Notes: generated by a model not told the origin, from the sequence alone. Shown: positions 9,272 through 18,639, counted from the first letter of the stretch. The stretch is 64,000 bases of DNA from Nitrosarchaeum sp. (GCA_025699025.1 JAILWJ010000001.1:712526-776525), one strand, 5' to 3'. Numbers and translations are program-made.

Positions 9272-10125
9272 TGACAAAGAAAGTTACAATCATAGGTGCA
9301 GGCGGGCAAATGGGGCAATGGTTTACGAAATATTTTCTCGCCAACGGCTACGAAGTAACAGGTTATGATTCAGAAAATAAAATACTAGGAAAAAACATCA
9401 TAAGAGCAGAGTCACTCGTAGGGTCCATTCTTAAAGCAGACTATGTTGTGTTATGTACCCCAACAAGAAGAACCCCAGAAATAATCAGACTAATAGCAAA
9501 AGAAATGAAGCGTGGAACATATCTCATAGAAATATCATCAGAAAAATCCAAAGTCGTATCATCACTATCAAAGATGCCTGCGAAGATCAATCCAATATGC
9601 ATACATCCAATGTTTGGTCCAGGAGCAAAGGCAATAAAAGGACACAACATAATTTCAATTCCGGTCAAAGATGCAAAAAAAGAATTAACAGTTGCAAAAT
9701 CTCTTTTCCCAGGAGCAAACTTTGTAACGATTGATGCGATAGAACACGACAAAAAAATTGCAGTTATTTTGGGACTGACTCATCTGATGAACCTTGTGTT
9801 TGCAAACATCATTTCAAAGGATGATAAAATGTCATTAACAGAAAAAATGTCAGGTACTACTTTCAGAGTCCAGAAAACATTGGCAGAGAGCATCATGACA
9901 GAATCACCAGAATTAATTGAGACAATCATCGCCAATCCAGAAATCAGAAGAGTCGCAGAAGAATTATGGAAAGATGTAGGAAGACTGCTGACAGCAGTAC
10001 AAGAATCAAAAACCGAAGAGGTGATAAACTATATCAAGACATGTCAAGAAAGACTTTCAGAAAACACCAATTTGGAAGAATCCTACAAGAAACTTACAAA
10101 GATGGTAAATGCTGTTGAAAAGTAG
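9271..10125 (+). CDS. tyrA: prephenate dehydrogenase
   Basis: NAD(P)-dependent oxidative decarboxylation of prephenate (or arogenate) on the way to tyrosine. The N-terminal dinucleotide fold has GAGGQMGQW (9-17), then VVLCTPTRRTPE and HPMFGPGA, a TyrA hallmark. The C-terminal half is helical. The 284 residues match single-domain archaeal TyrA; the mutase domain often attached to TyrA in other archaea is instead on the preceding aminotransferase. The start overlaps the upstream stop by one base. Confidence 0.88.
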   Translation: MTKKVTIIGAGGQMGQWFTKYFLANGYEVTGYDSENKILGKNIIRAESLVGSILKADYVVLCTPTRRTPEIIRLIAKEMKRGTYLIEISSEKSKVVSSLSKMPAKINPICIHPMFGPGAKAIKGHNIISIPVKDAKKELTVAKSLFPGANFVTIDAIEHDKKIAVILGLTHLMNLVFANIISKDDKMSLTEKMSGTTFRVQKTLAESIMTESPELIETIIANPEIRRVAEELWKDVGRLLTAVQESKTEEVINYIKTCQERLSENTNLEESYKKLTKMVNAVEK

Positions 10126-10130
10126 CAAGT

Positions 10131-10535
10131 ATGCGCTCAACCAAAATTGTGACGTCATTTATCAAAAATAATGAAAAAATATTACTTCTAAAGAGAAGTA
10201 ACAATGTAAAAACAATGAAAGGTTTGTGGGCAGGCATTAGTGGAATTATTGAAAAAAATGAAGATCCGCTATCCAGAGCAAAGATAGAGATCTATGAAGA
10301 AGTGGGAATTTCAGAAAATAAAATCAAACTGGTAAAAGCAGCACGAGAAATCAAAATACATTCACCACAATATGAAAACCATGAATGGGAGATTTTTCCA
10401 TTTTTGTTTGAAGCTAAAAAACCAGAAATCAAATTGAATTGGGAAAACTCGGAATATGCTTGGATAAATATTGAAGAATTACCAAATTACAAAACGGTTC
10501 CCAGTCTAGATAGAGTGTTATTCAACCTGCTGTAA
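10131..10535 (+). CDS. Nudix hydrolase
   Basis: A 134-residue single Nudix domain. The Nudix box runs from Gly (G-IIEKN-E) to YEEVGI, but the Arg of the consensus REUXEE is Ile here (IEIYEEVG), so catalysis may be altered. It lies 5 bp after tyrA and its last 18 bp overlap the end of thiC convergently. The substrate is unknown. Position suggests co-transcription with the aro genes rather than a defined role in that pathway. Confidence 0.8.
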   Translation: MRSTKIVTSFIKNNEKILLLKRSNNVKTMKGLWAGISGIIEKNEDPLSRAKIEIYEEVGISENKIKLVKAAREIKIHSPQYENHEWEIFPFLFEAKKPEIKLNWENSEYAWINIEELPNYKTVPSLDRVLFNLL

Positions 10536-11846
10536 ACTTTCATTTTCTTTTACATATTTTTTTTGTTGAGGCAACATCATGTACACACATGCACCACCAC
10601 ACATAGTACATGGAACATTATTTCCAGGATGTTGTCCAGTCCTACTATGAATCCTAGCAGCTGTTTCAGGATCTATTGATAAAGCCAATTGTTTTTCCCA
10701 ATCTAATGTGCGCCTAGCTTCAGTCATATCCATATCCCATTTTATTGCCTTTTCTCTAATCTTTACAAGATCAGCCGCATGCGCTGCAATTCTATATGCT
10801 ATCAAGCCAGCTTTTACTTCGTCAGGATTTGGCAAAGCGAGATGTTCTGAAGGGGTAAGATAACATAACAAGTCAACTCCTTCAGCTGCAGAAACAGCTG
10901 CACCTATTGCACTTGCAATATGATCATGTCCAGACGCAACATCGGTGACTAGTGGCCCAAGAACATAATATGGGACATCTCCAATGAGCGACTTTGCCAG
11001 TCGGACATTAGCAGCAACTTCATTAAGAGGCACATGTCCTGGACCCTCAACCATCACTTGCACATCATGTTCATGAGCCCGCTTTGTGAGTCGTGCAACA
11101 TTGATCATTTCTTGAACCTGTAATTCATCGTGTGAATCCAAAATAGAGCCTGGTCTAAGGGCATCACCAAGACTAAACGTAACATCATATTTTTTGGCCA
11201 TTTCGATTAGATAATCATAATGTGTAAGGTATGGGTTTTCTTTATCATGTTTTAGCATCCAAGCAGCAGTAATTGTCCCACCCTTACTTACAACACCGCC
11301 GTATCGCTGCACTTTCAAGATTCGTTTAGCAATATCTTTTGTAATACCGCAGTGAATGGTAGTATAATCAACACCATCTTTTGCATTATTTTCAAATGCA
11401 TTTAGATAATCATCTTCAGTTAGATTCAATGGATTTTTATGAACTTCAACACCATAGTTGTACGCCTCATAAATTGGAACGGTTCCAAAGGTAATCGGTG
11501 CAACATCCAAAAGAGATCGACGGATCTTTCGCACATCGCCACCATCACTTAGATCCATCATAGTATCTGCATGATATTTTACTGCAACCTTTGCCTTCTC
11601 TATTTCTTCTTCAAGATTCACATTCAATGTAGAAGTTCCAATATTGACATTGACCTTTGTTTTCAGACCTTTGCCAATTCCCACATTGTGTATTTTTTGA
11701 GGTCTGACATTATTACTAGGAATGATGATGGAACCCTTGGCAATTTTAGGGAGTAACCACTCTAATGTGACATCCTCATCTTTTGCCACTTGTTTCATTT
11801 GATCAGTTGCAACACCTCTTCGTGCCGCACTCATCTGAGTACCCAT
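10518..11846 (-). CDS. thiC: phosphomethylpyrimidine synthase
   Basis: Radical SAM rearrangement of aminoimidazole ribotide to hydroxymethylpyrimidine phosphate for thiamine. The N-terminus TQMSAARRGVATDQM, the HCGI segment, MVEGPGHVP and YVLGPLVTDVA are family hallmarks. The C-terminal cluster motif reads CTMCGGAC, that is CX2CX3C rather than the CX2CX4C of bacterial ThiC. A TTTAAAC BoxA centred near 11873 predicts a leaderless transcript at the ATG (11846). A 14-bp palindrome sits upstream. Confidence 0.95.
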   Translation of the reverse strand: MGTQMSAARRGVATDQMKQVAKDEDVTLEWLLPKIAKGSIIIPSNNVRPQKIHNVGIGKGLKTKVNVNIGTSTLNVNLEEEIEKAKVAVKYHADTMMDLSDGGDVRKIRRSLLDVAPITFGTVPIYEAYNYGVEVHKNPLNLTEDDYLNAFENNAKDGVDYTTIHCGITKDIAKRILKVQRYGGVVSKGGTITAAWMLKHDKENPYLTHYDYLIEMAKKYDVTFSLGDALRPGSILDSHDELQVQEMINVARLTKRAHEHDVQVMVEGPGHVPLNEVAANVRLAKSLIGDVPYYVLGPLVTDVASGHDHIASAIGAAVSAAEGVDLLCYLTPSEHLALPNPDEVKAGLIAYRIAAHAADLVKIREKAIKWDMDMTEARRTLDWEKQLALSIDPETAARIHSRTGQHPGNNVPCTMCGGACVYMMLPQQKKYVKENESLQQVE

Positions 11847-11868
11847 ATGCTAAACTACATCTTTGCCT

Positions 11869-11914
11869 GATTTAAACAATCGTGAAAATCAGACCCAACG
11901 ATCTCATATGAGAT
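11869..11914 (-). promoter_or_regulatory. thiC promoter with 14-bp palindrome
   Basis: BoxA (GTTTAAATC read on the minus strand, about 11869-11877) is followed 27 bp later by the thiC ATG. About 30 bp upstream of it lies the perfect palindrome ATCTCATATGAGAT (11901-11914), a candidate operator. I looked for a TPP riboswitch here; the CUGAGA and ACCUGA cores are absent. Confidence 0.45.
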
Positions 11915-12016
11915 AAAGGATTTGACACACTGAAGAGATTGAAAAACACCAATCGTGGGTAAGAGTTTCAAAGATCTAATTCTTTTTGGATGAAGTAATT
12001 TGCAATTTAAGAGCAG

Positions 12017-12235
12017 CTATTTCAAATCAAGATGAGATTGGAGAATATGTCTCTCTTCTTTGATTGTCAAAATCCTATCTACAATAGGCGTGATAATACG
12101 TTCAGAATCAGGCGAGTTTGCAAAATTTTGTTTGATTTCACCAACTCGTTCAACTAGTTCAATTTCAGCCAATACTAACGAGATAAACTTTCTAAGATCT
12201 TCATTTTCTTTTTTTAGAGAGTCTATTTCAGACAT
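12017..12235 (-). CDS. small coiled-coil protein, unknown function
   Basis: About 72 residues, acidic and helical (SEIDSLKKENEDLRKF at the N-terminus), with no recognised domain. I chose the ATG at 12235, one base after the stop of the upstream zinc protein gene; a GTG at 12250 would add five residues and overlap it. The tight spacing suggests one mRNA for both. They lie between thiC and thiDN, but nothing in them points to thiamine. Confidence 0.6.
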   Translation of the reverse strand: MSEIDSLKKENEDLRKFISLVLAEIELVERVGEIKQNFANSPDSERIITPIVDRILTIKEERHILQSHLDLK

Positions 12236-12236
12236 C

Positions 12237-12434
12237 CTATCTTGAATCACTCCAAGACTCTTCTATATCATATGCATTGTTAGATTGACGAATGAAATAT
12301 TTTTTACCACATTTGAAACATTGCCAAATAAAATAATCTTGTATTTTTGTTTGGTATTGCATTGGGAGCAAACAAGACGTACAGATCAAATTATCATGTA
12401 GATTATCAACTAGGGGAATCTTATTTTCAATCAT
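12237..12434 (-). CDS. small zinc-ribbon protein, unknown function
   Basis: A 65-residue protein with two Cys pairs, CTSC (residues 18-21) and CFKC (39-42), typical of a zinc ribbon, and an acidic tail. It is upstream of and nearly overlaps the coiled-coil gene at 12017-12235, and is divergent from thiDN. Small zinc ribbons of this kind may be nucleic-acid or protein-binding; no specific family recognised. Confidence 0.6.
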   Translation of the reverse strand: MIENKIPLVDNLHDNLICTSCLLPMQYQTKIQDYFIWQCFKCGKKYFIRQSNNAYDIEESWSDSR

Positions 12435-12549
12435 GATTTGACAGGAGTATGTTTTTGAACTATAAAATATCTATCATAAAAATAAGAACCAAGCATTTCA
12501 AATAAAACATAGAAAAATAGATTAGGATTAGGCTTCTGAACGAGACATA

Positions 12550-13848
12550 ATGAACTTGTTGACTATAGGAGGATCAGATCCTTCATGCGGAGCAGGAATC
12601 CAAAGTGATGTTAAGACATTTGATCAATTAAATGCGCATGGATTCACCGTGATTACCGCCGTAACTTCTCAAAACAGTTCAGGGTTTGGATTAGTAGAAC
12701 CGGTATCAACTCAGATTTTGAAGGATCAGATAAGATCAATTTTTTCTGATTTTAAAATCGACGGAATAAAAATTTCCATGGTATACAATTCAATGATCAT
12801 AAAGACGATTTTTAAGGAATTAAAAGACATGAAGATTCCTATTGTTGTAGATCCAGTAATAAAATCAACCACAGGTGGAATACTTTTGGAAAAATCAGCG
12901 GTGGATGATTTTAGAAAATTTCTAATTCCCTTGGCCACAGTAATAACGCCAAATAAATTTGAGGCGGAGTTTTTAACAAAAACCAAAATCAACACAAAAA
13001 AAAGTCTTCAAAATGCTGCAAGAAAAATTCAGAAGTCCGGTGCAGAAAATGTCATAATAACAGGAATTAAAGACGGAAAGAGGATCACAGATTGGATTTT
13101 TGAACAAAATGATGAATTTTCAGAATCATCTGACAAACTGGATGTCATTAATCATGGAAGCGGATGTAATTATTCAGCTGCACTAATTTTTGCACTAACA
13201 AGCGGAAAATCATTAAGAGATGCAGCCAGATTTGCAAAGAGATTTGCCCACAATTCAATTAAAAATGCTCAGAAAATAGGAAAGGGTTTTGCCATAACAG
13301 AAAACAAGAATCAAGACAAAATTGCAGCAGAGTTGAGCAGATCAATTTTGGAATTTGCATCCATCAAAGACATATACAAAAACATTCCAGAATGCCAGAC
13401 AAACTTTGTGTTCTCAAAAAAACACCCAAAATCAACCAAGGACGTACTTGGGATTGAGGGAAGAATAGTAAAAACAGGAAAACGAGTTTCAGTTGTAGGG
13501 AATTTAGAATACGGAGGATCAAAACATGTTGCAACAGCATTGATTACAATGAATCAAAAATTTTCTGAAATTCGTTCTGCAATTAATTTGAAATATACCC
13601 CTCAAACAATATCAAAATTTGAGAGAGTGAAATTCAAAGTTTCACATTATGACAGAAGCAAAGAACCAGCAAACATCAAAAGTGATGGTTCAACTATAGA
13701 ATGGGGGATAAAATCGGCCATAAGAGGATCAAAAATACCACCAGATGTAGTTTATCACAGAGGGGATGTAGGAAAAGAACCCATGATCATAGTTTTTGGA
13801 AATACTCCAACTCAGGTATTAGAAAGAATTTCAAAAATCATACCATGA
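12550..13848 (+). CDS. thiDN: bifunctional HMP(-P) kinase / thiamine-phosphate synthase (ThiD-ThiN)
   Basis: Residues 1-255 are ThiD, a ribokinase-fold kinase: IGGSDPSCGAGIQSD at the start, DPVIKSTTGG in the middle and the catalytic NHGSGCNYSAA near 200. Residues 280-432 are ThiN, the archaeal thiamine-phosphate synthase that replaces ThiE (VLGIEGRIV, GGSKHVATAL, SDGSTIEWG, VVYHRGDVGKEP). It acts after ThiC and joins pyrimidine and thiazole halves. The start is ATG at 12550. Confidence 0.92.
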   Translation: MNLLTIGGSDPSCGAGIQSDVKTFDQLNAHGFTVITAVTSQNSSGFGLVEPVSTQILKDQIRSIFSDFKIDGIKISMVYNSMIIKTIFKELKDMKIPIVVDPVIKSTTGGILLEKSAVDDFRKFLIPLATVITPNKFEAEFLTKTKINTKKSLQNAARKIQKSGAENVIITGIKDGKRITDWIFEQNDEFSESSDKLDVINHGSGCNYSAALIFALTSGKSLRDAARFAKRFAHNSIKNAQKIGKGFAITENKNQDKIAAELSRSILEFASIKDIYKNIPECQTNFVFSKKHPKSTKDVLGIEGRIVKTGKRVSVVGNLEYGGSKHVATALITMNQKFSEIRSAINLKYTPQTISKFERVKFKVSHYDRSKEPANIKSDGSTIEWGIKSAIRGSKIPPDVVYHRGDVGKEPMIIVFGNTPTQVLERISKIIP

Positions 13849-13909
13849 CAAATAAAACCAAATGCAAAAGCATACTTGAACATAAATACTCATTTCTCAA
13901 ATGGGTTTC

Positions 13910-14611
13910 ATGAAAGCAGTAATTCTTGCCGGCGGGTTAGGTACAAGGCTGCAACCATATACAACATTTCTTCCAAAACCCATGTTGCCGTTAGGAGAAA
14001 AACCGATTTTGGAGCACCTAATAGAATGGACAAGAAAAAATGGCGTAAGATCAATTGTATTGTGTGTAAGTTATCTAAGAAAAACAATTGAAGATTACTT
14101 TGAAGACGGAAAGAGATTCGGGGTCAGCATAGAATATGCAATATCAGATAAACCACTTGCTACTGCAGGACAACTAAAGACTGCAGAGAAATTCATTGAC
14201 GATACGTTTGTTTGTATGTATGGAGACTCGATATTTGATTTCAGTCTAAGAAACATGATAAAACAACACCAGCAGAAAAAAGCATTTGTTACTATGAGTT
14301 TGTATGAATATAAAACAAATCTAGCTTATGGAGTAATTGAGACTGCAAAAAATGGGAGGGTGTTAAGCTGGAATGAAAAACCTGAGATCAAAGCAAACAT
14401 CAACATGGGATGCTATGTAATGGAACCAAAAGTCATGGATTTGATTCCAAAAAATAAACCATATGGAATGGATGATGTGATCAAAAAAGCAATGATCAGA
14501 AAGAAACTAATCAATAGCTTTGTAACAAAAAAAGGATTTACAGATATTGGAAACAAAACAACATATAAAAAAGCAAATCAAGAGTATCTCCAAAAACTAG
14601 GAAAGATCTAA
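13910..14611 (+). CDS. sugar-phosphate nucleotidyltransferase
   Basis: NTP:sugar-1-phosphate nucleotidyltransferase. It has KAVILAGGLGTRL at the N-terminus, LPKPMLPLGEKPILEH next, and a GDSIFD metal site near residue 104. At 233 aa it lacks the left-handed beta-helix of GlmU. A TATA-like ATAAATACT centred 25 bp upstream favours the ATG at 13910 over 13901. The next gene is a GNA1-like acetyltransferase 8 bp downstream, which makes an amino-sugar substrate (GlcNAc-1-P) plausible, but mannose-1-P or glucose-1-P cannot be excluded. Confidence 0.8.
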   Translation: MKAVILAGGLGTRLQPYTTFLPKPMLPLGEKPILEHLIEWTRKNGVRSIVLCVSYLRKTIEDYFEDGKRFGVSIEYAISDKPLATAGQLKTAEKFIDDTFVCMYGDSIFDFSLRNMIKQHQQKKAFVTMSLYEYKTNLAYGVIETAKNGRVLSWNEKPEIKANINMGCYVMEPKVMDLIPKNKPYGMDDVIKKAMIRKKLINSFVTKKGFTDIGNKTTYKKANQEYLQKLGKI

Positions 14612-14619
14612 AAGGAAAA

Positions 14620-15057
14620 ATGAGCAATTTAATCATCCGTGAATTAAAAAAAGACGATCTGTGGAAGGGATTTTTGACAACTCTGGATTCACTACGCCAA
14701 GCAAGCAATATTGAAAAAGACACGGCAGAAAAAATTTTTGACAAAATCAATTCCAATGAAGATTACACCATAGTGGTGGCAGAAGTAGATGGGAAGATAA
14801 TAGGCACCACAACACTCCTCATAGAATCCAAGTTCATCCACAATGGAGGAAAAGTAGGCCATATTGAGGATGTAGTAGTAGACAAGAACTACCAAGGCAA
14901 GGGCACAGGTGAAAAGATCATCAAGTACGTCTTAGAAATAGCAAAGAAGAAAGGATGTTACAAAACGATTCTTGATTGTACCGATGATGTAAAGCCATTT
15001 TATGAGAAAATTGGCTTTAAACACAATGCAAACGCATTAAGATTCGATCATGTTTAG
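14620..15057 (+). CDS. GNAT acetyltransferase, resembles glucosamine-6-phosphate N-acetyltransferase GNA1
   Basis: A 145-residue GNAT protein. The acetyl-CoA loop is QGKGTG, preceded by GHIEDVVVD and followed by GCYKTILDC and FYEKIGF. That set is the signature of eukaryotic GNA1, which makes GlcNAc-6-phosphate. Bacteria and most archaea instead acetylate after mutase action. It sits 8 bp downstream of a sugar nucleotidyltransferase, which supports an amino-sugar role. Its 3' end overlaps the convergent membrane gene by 4 bp. Confidence 0.72.
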   Translation: MSNLIIRELKKDDLWKGFLTTLDSLRQASNIEKDTAEKIFDKINSNEDYTIVVAEVDGKIIGTTTLLIESKFIHNGGKVGHIEDVVVDKNYQGKGTGEKIIKYVLEIAKKKGCYKTILDCTDDVKPFYEKIGFKHNANALRFDHV

Positions 15058-15494
15058 AAATATTCTTTTTTTGGACGTTTCTTTTTTGTCTTTAATAGAA
15101 TGCTACCAGCTGCAATTACAGGTATTGAAAGAATCATGAATAGTAATGGGACAAACATTACTGCATCAGTCATGTATGAATCTACCACTTGGTCTAGCAT
15201 AGAATAGCAAATTGCCATTCCAATAAGCATTATCACGCCGCCTCCAACAATCATCAGGCCAATTGGTTTTGAACCATATTGTCTTGACATGATAAATGAA
15301 AGTGCCGCCATAATAGAAGCAGGTGCAACACCAATGGAAATGAATTGTAAAATTTTTGGATTTGCTTCAAATGCCATTCCAAATTCAAAATCAGATGGAA
15401 CGTTTGTCATAAAATAGTAAATAGAAATCATTTCGCCAGAAAACATCGCAAAAAGCCCAATACTTGCTATTGCAGCCCATTTCTCTATTGCCAT
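15054..15494 (-). CDS. four-helix membrane protein, unknown function
   Basis: 146 residues with four hydrophobic stretches (near 6-28, 48-66, 77-98 and 111-134) and a basic C-terminus (KTKKKRPKKEYF). No motif allows a function call. Convergent with the GNA1-like gene and 43 bp after the end of galT. Confidence 0.7.
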   Translation of the reverse strand: MAIEKWAAIASIGLFAMFSGEMISIYYFMTNVPSDFEFGMAFEANPKILQFISIGVAPASIMAALSFIMSRQYGSKPIGLMIVGGGVIMLIGMAICYSMLDQVVDSYMTDAVMFVPLLFMILSIPVIAAGSILLKTKKKRPKKEYF

Positions 15495-15537
15495 GAAATA
15501 CTAAGAGACAGTTGATAAATAAACCATTCAGAAAAGA

Positions 15538-16545
15538 TCACAGAATGCCAACTAAATTGGCCAATTCTTTCCTACATGCAGCTCCAAGTTTTTCTGCAGC
15601 TTGTTCTGGAGATACATCATTTAGAAATATCCCATATCCACGTTCCAAGCCGGACCAAGATTTTGTAATTGGATAGATTTCAATGTGCCAATGAATTTGC
15701 CTACTATTTTTCTTTTCAGGAGAAAGATGGAACACTAGATTGTAAGAAACATCCTTGATTGTTTTGGAAAGACCTCCAAGAGTAGCTCGTAAGATAAGAG
15801 ACAAATCATTAATTTCTTTTTGGGTGATTTTTGAAAAACTTGTGGTGTGTTTTTTTGGAGATACCCAAAACTCGTAAGGATATGACGGAGCCCACGGACA
15901 AAATGCGATGAACCCTTCGGTTTGAAGAACTTGTCTAGGACCACCGATTTCTTCGTTTACCGTCTGACACATAGGACATACGCCTTTTTCATTTAGAATT
16001 TTGTGCGACGCCTCTGCTTCCTCTTCAATAATTGGAGGAATTGTTGAAAATGTCAAGATGTTCAGATGGGGGTGTGGATTGTTGGTACCTGCAAGCTCAC
16101 CCTGATCAGCATAAATTGAAACGTATGTGACACCTTTTTGAGTATAAAGCCATCGTAATCTATCCTGAACAACTACAAGTACATTTGACCACTGTTCAGC
16201 ATTAATCGTTGCAAATGTGTCTTTTTCATTTGGAGATGCAACTACAATGTAATGATAACCATAAGCAGGTTCACTATAATGTGGACGGTCACTGTAGGAA
16301 TTCTCAGTTTCTATTGAGACTATTGGGTTCTTGCTTTCAAAAACCCTAATTGACCATCCTTCTACATATTCATCTTCATTGTCTTGTAATCGTTGGAGCA
16401 TTCCATCTTTTGCAACAAGTGAAAGAACAGATGGGTTTGTCATAGATTCATTGCCAGGTGCAAAAGGAAGTTTTTTTGGGTCAATTATTTTGTCGTCTTT
16501 TTTTGAAACGATCATAAAACGCTCAGAAACATAGTCTTTGCGCAT
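15538..16545 (-). CDS. galT: galactose-1-phosphate uridylyltransferase-like protein
   Basis: HIT-superfamily nucleotidyltransferase of about 335 aa with two half-domains. NNPHPHLNIL and CPMC lie in the middle, and the active-site-like HWHIEIYP occurs near the C-terminus. It exchanges UMP between UDP-glucose and a hexose-1-phosphate in the Leloir pathway. A related ADP-sugar phosphorylase activity is possible. A BoxA (CATTAAACGC on the minus strand) centred about 25 bp upstream favours the ATG at 16545; an ATG at 16554 adds MGD. Divergent from apgM. Confidence 0.82.
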   Translation of the reverse strand: MRKDYVSERFMIVSKKDDKIIDPKKLPFAPGNESMTNPSVLSLVAKDGMLQRLQDNEDEYVEGWSIRVFESKNPIVSIETENSYSDRPHYSEPAYGYHYIVVASPNEKDTFATINAEQWSNVLVVVQDRLRWLYTQKGVTYVSIYADQGELAGTNNPHPHLNILTFSTIPPIIEEEAEASHKILNEKGVCPMCQTVNEEIGGPRQVLQTEGFIAFCPWAPSYPYEFWVSPKKHTTSFSKITQKEINDLSLILRATLGGLSKTIKDVSYNLVFHLSPEKKNSRQIHWHIEIYPITKSWSGLERGYGIFLNDVSPEQAAEKLGAACRKELANLVGIL

Positions 16546-16756
16546 GTCTCCCATAGTGCATTTTGCGTTTAATGTATGTTAAAATGTTTGCGGAGATCCA
16601 AAAAGGAAAAAGTAACAAGTAATCAGATGGTAAATTCATCATAACATCAAAAAATAATTTTTGAATTTGAGGTGTTGAAAAGAAAATAATTGATCGCAAA
16701 ATATTGTGCAAGATTTAAACAGAGCAGATAAATCTGAAAAAAACAGATGGTCATAA

Positions 16757-18046
16757 TTGGATAATTCTGACATTCATATGATTTACGTTCTTTTAGACGG
16801 AGTTGGAGACCTCCCTCATCCAGATTTGGATGGAAAGACGCCGTTGGAGGCAGCCAATACACCGACTTTAGACAAACTATCAAAAAACGGAGTGATTGGC
16901 GAAGTGATTTCAGTAGGCAAAGGAATTGCCCCCGAATCAGACATTGCAGTATTCAATATGTTAGGATACAAATTTCATCACTCAGATTATGCGGGACGTG
17001 GTGTAATAGAAGCAATAGGAATAGGAATTGATTTCAAAAATGGAGATCTTGCGTTAAGAGGTAATTATGCAACACTTGATGACCAAGGTGCAATCATAGA
17101 CAGGAGAGCTGGAAGACATATTGAAAAAGAAGATGCAAACGACATCGCCAAAGAGATTGAATCGAAGATCAAATTTTCTCATCCAGACACCTCAGTAGTA
17201 GTTGCCCCAACAATTGGGCACAGAGTAACAGTTAGAATCAGGGCTGATTCAACTACACTATCATCAAAAATCACCAATACAGATCCAGCATACAGCAACA
17301 TCGGAGGAATGGGAGTGGCCAAAGCAGTTGGAGATTACCTGAAAATAGAAAAATGCCTACCGCTTGATGAAACAGAAGAGGCCAAGATCACATCTAGATT
17401 AGTCAATGAATTCAATGAGCAATCAATCAAAATAATGAAAGAGAGTCACATTAACAAAAAGCGAAAGGATCAGAACAAGAAACTATTGAGTTGTATTTTA
17501 CTCAGAGATGCAGGAAACAAATATCCAGATGTCATTCCAATAAATAAAAAATATTCTATGAATTTTTCATGTATTGTAGACATGCCAGTAGAGTTAGGAA
17601 TTTCAGACATATTAGAAATGAAAGCATTTGAAGCAGGAGGATTAACAGATTATGAGGAGAAGGCAAGAGTTGCAGCTAAAGCGATGGAAACTCAAAATGC
17701 AATCTATGTTCACCTAAAAGGTCCAGATGAATTTGGACATGATGGAGACGCAATAGGAAAAATGAGAAACATAGAAGAAATTGATCAGAGATTTTTTAAA
17801 ACATTGTTAGACAACATTGATCCTAACAAAGTTGCAATAGTCATATCAGCAGATCACTCAACACCTTGTATTAACAAGGGGCATAGTGATGATCCAGTTC
17901 CGGTGTTAGTCTCGGCAAATTTCATAAAAAATGATGGAACCACAAGGATGACTGAAAAGCAAGCCAAGAAAGGGAGCATAGGCCTAATTCAGGGTGCAGA
18001 AGTAGTAGAGACAGCCTTGAAATTAATTAAATCTCAAATACAGTAA
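16757..18046 (+). CDS. apgM: 2,3-bisphosphoglycerate-independent phosphoglycerate mutase, archaeal type
   Basis: Interconverts 3- and 2-phosphoglycerate. It belongs to the alkaline phosphatase superfamily: LLDGVGDLPHPDLDGKTPLE with the metal Asp, ANTPTLD, KGIAPESDIAVFNMLGY with the nucleophilic Ser, HLKGPDEFGHDGD, and the late SADHSTP. The start is uncertain: TTG 16757, 26 bp after an AGATAAATC element, or ATG 16778, which begins MIYVLLDGVGD. The 3' end overlaps the DUF309 gene by 20 bp. Confidence 0.88.
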   Translation: MDNSDIHMIYVLLDGVGDLPHPDLDGKTPLEAANTPTLDKLSKNGVIGEVISVGKGIAPESDIAVFNMLGYKFHHSDYAGRGVIEAIGIGIDFKNGDLALRGNYATLDDQGAIIDRRAGRHIEKEDANDIAKEIESKIKFSHPDTSVVVAPTIGHRVTVRIRADSTTLSSKITNTDPAYSNIGGMGVAKAVGDYLKIEKCLPLDETEEAKITSRLVNEFNEQSIKIMKESHINKKRKDQNKKLLSCILLRDAGNKYPDVIPINKKYSMNFSCIVDMPVELGISDILEMKAFEAGGLTDYEEKARVAAKAMETQNAIYVHLKGPDEFGHDGDAIGKMRNIEEIDQRFFKTLLDNIDPNKVAIVISADHSTPCINKGHSDDPVPVLVSANFIKNDGTTRMTEKQAKKGSIGLIQGAEVVETALKLIKSQIQ

Positions 18047-18626
18047 GTTTGTTTTCAGATTGCATTTCCTTTATTTTCTTTCTGATTCTATCGACATCTA
18101 TTGCAGAATACATGGAGGGGGAATCACCCAACTTATCTAATGCGCGTTGAAGCATTCCAATCCCTATACTGTCTTCATCTTTTTGGGCATGTGCAAATGC
18201 TACTGCAAGTAAAATAATTCCCTGTACAAGTTCCTTTTCACGTCCAACACATTTTTTCCAAACACCTTCAAATGCCTCATGACTTTCCCAGAATCGTTCA
18301 TTATTAAAATAAAAAATTCCATCCGTTATCCCCTTCTCTTTGGTTATGTCCTCTTCAAACACGTGTCTAATGTTGTCCAAAGTGCCAATCGGGCTTAGTC
18401 GTTCAACCAGATTATTCATTTTATCTTGATCAATGGATACATCAAGTTCAACAAAATTACTTGCTATACGCGCAACTCTTACTGATGCCCCCATATCAGC
18501 ACACAGATCTCTTGCCATATGAACAAGTTCTCGTGAATTTTTTGGGGAATATCCCTTATTCATCAAATGCAACATGTAACGCTCCATGGATGGAATTGGA
18601 CGTAATTTCTTAAATTTCTTGTCCAA
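18027..18626 (-). CDS. DUF309-domain protein
   Basis: The C-terminal part has the DUF309 signature NNERFWESHEAFEGVW followed by a helix rich in Ala/Leu (GIILLAVAFAHAQK). The N-terminal ~110 residues are unassigned. The function of DUF309 is not established. The reading frame stays open to 18776, but that part overlaps the start of the S24e gene, so I take TTG 18626 (ATG 18587 is an alternative). It may share a TATA region with S24e. Confidence 0.65.
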   Translation of the reverse strand: MDKKFKKLRPIPSMERYMLHLMNKGYSPKNSRELVHMARDLCADMGASVRVARIASNFVELDVSIDQDKMNNLVERLSPIGTLDNIRHVFEEDITKEKGITDGIFYFNNERFWESHEAFEGVWKKCVGREKELVQGIILLAVAFAHAQKDEDSIGIGMLQRALDKLGDSPSMYSAIDVDRIRKKIKEMQSENKLTVFEI

Positions 18627-18639
18627 TCCGCAATCAAGG

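Noticed and set aside
11847..12000. TPP riboswitch upstream of thiC
   Set aside because: The conserved CUGAGA and ACCUGA cores are absent and the promoter predicts a leaderless mRNA.
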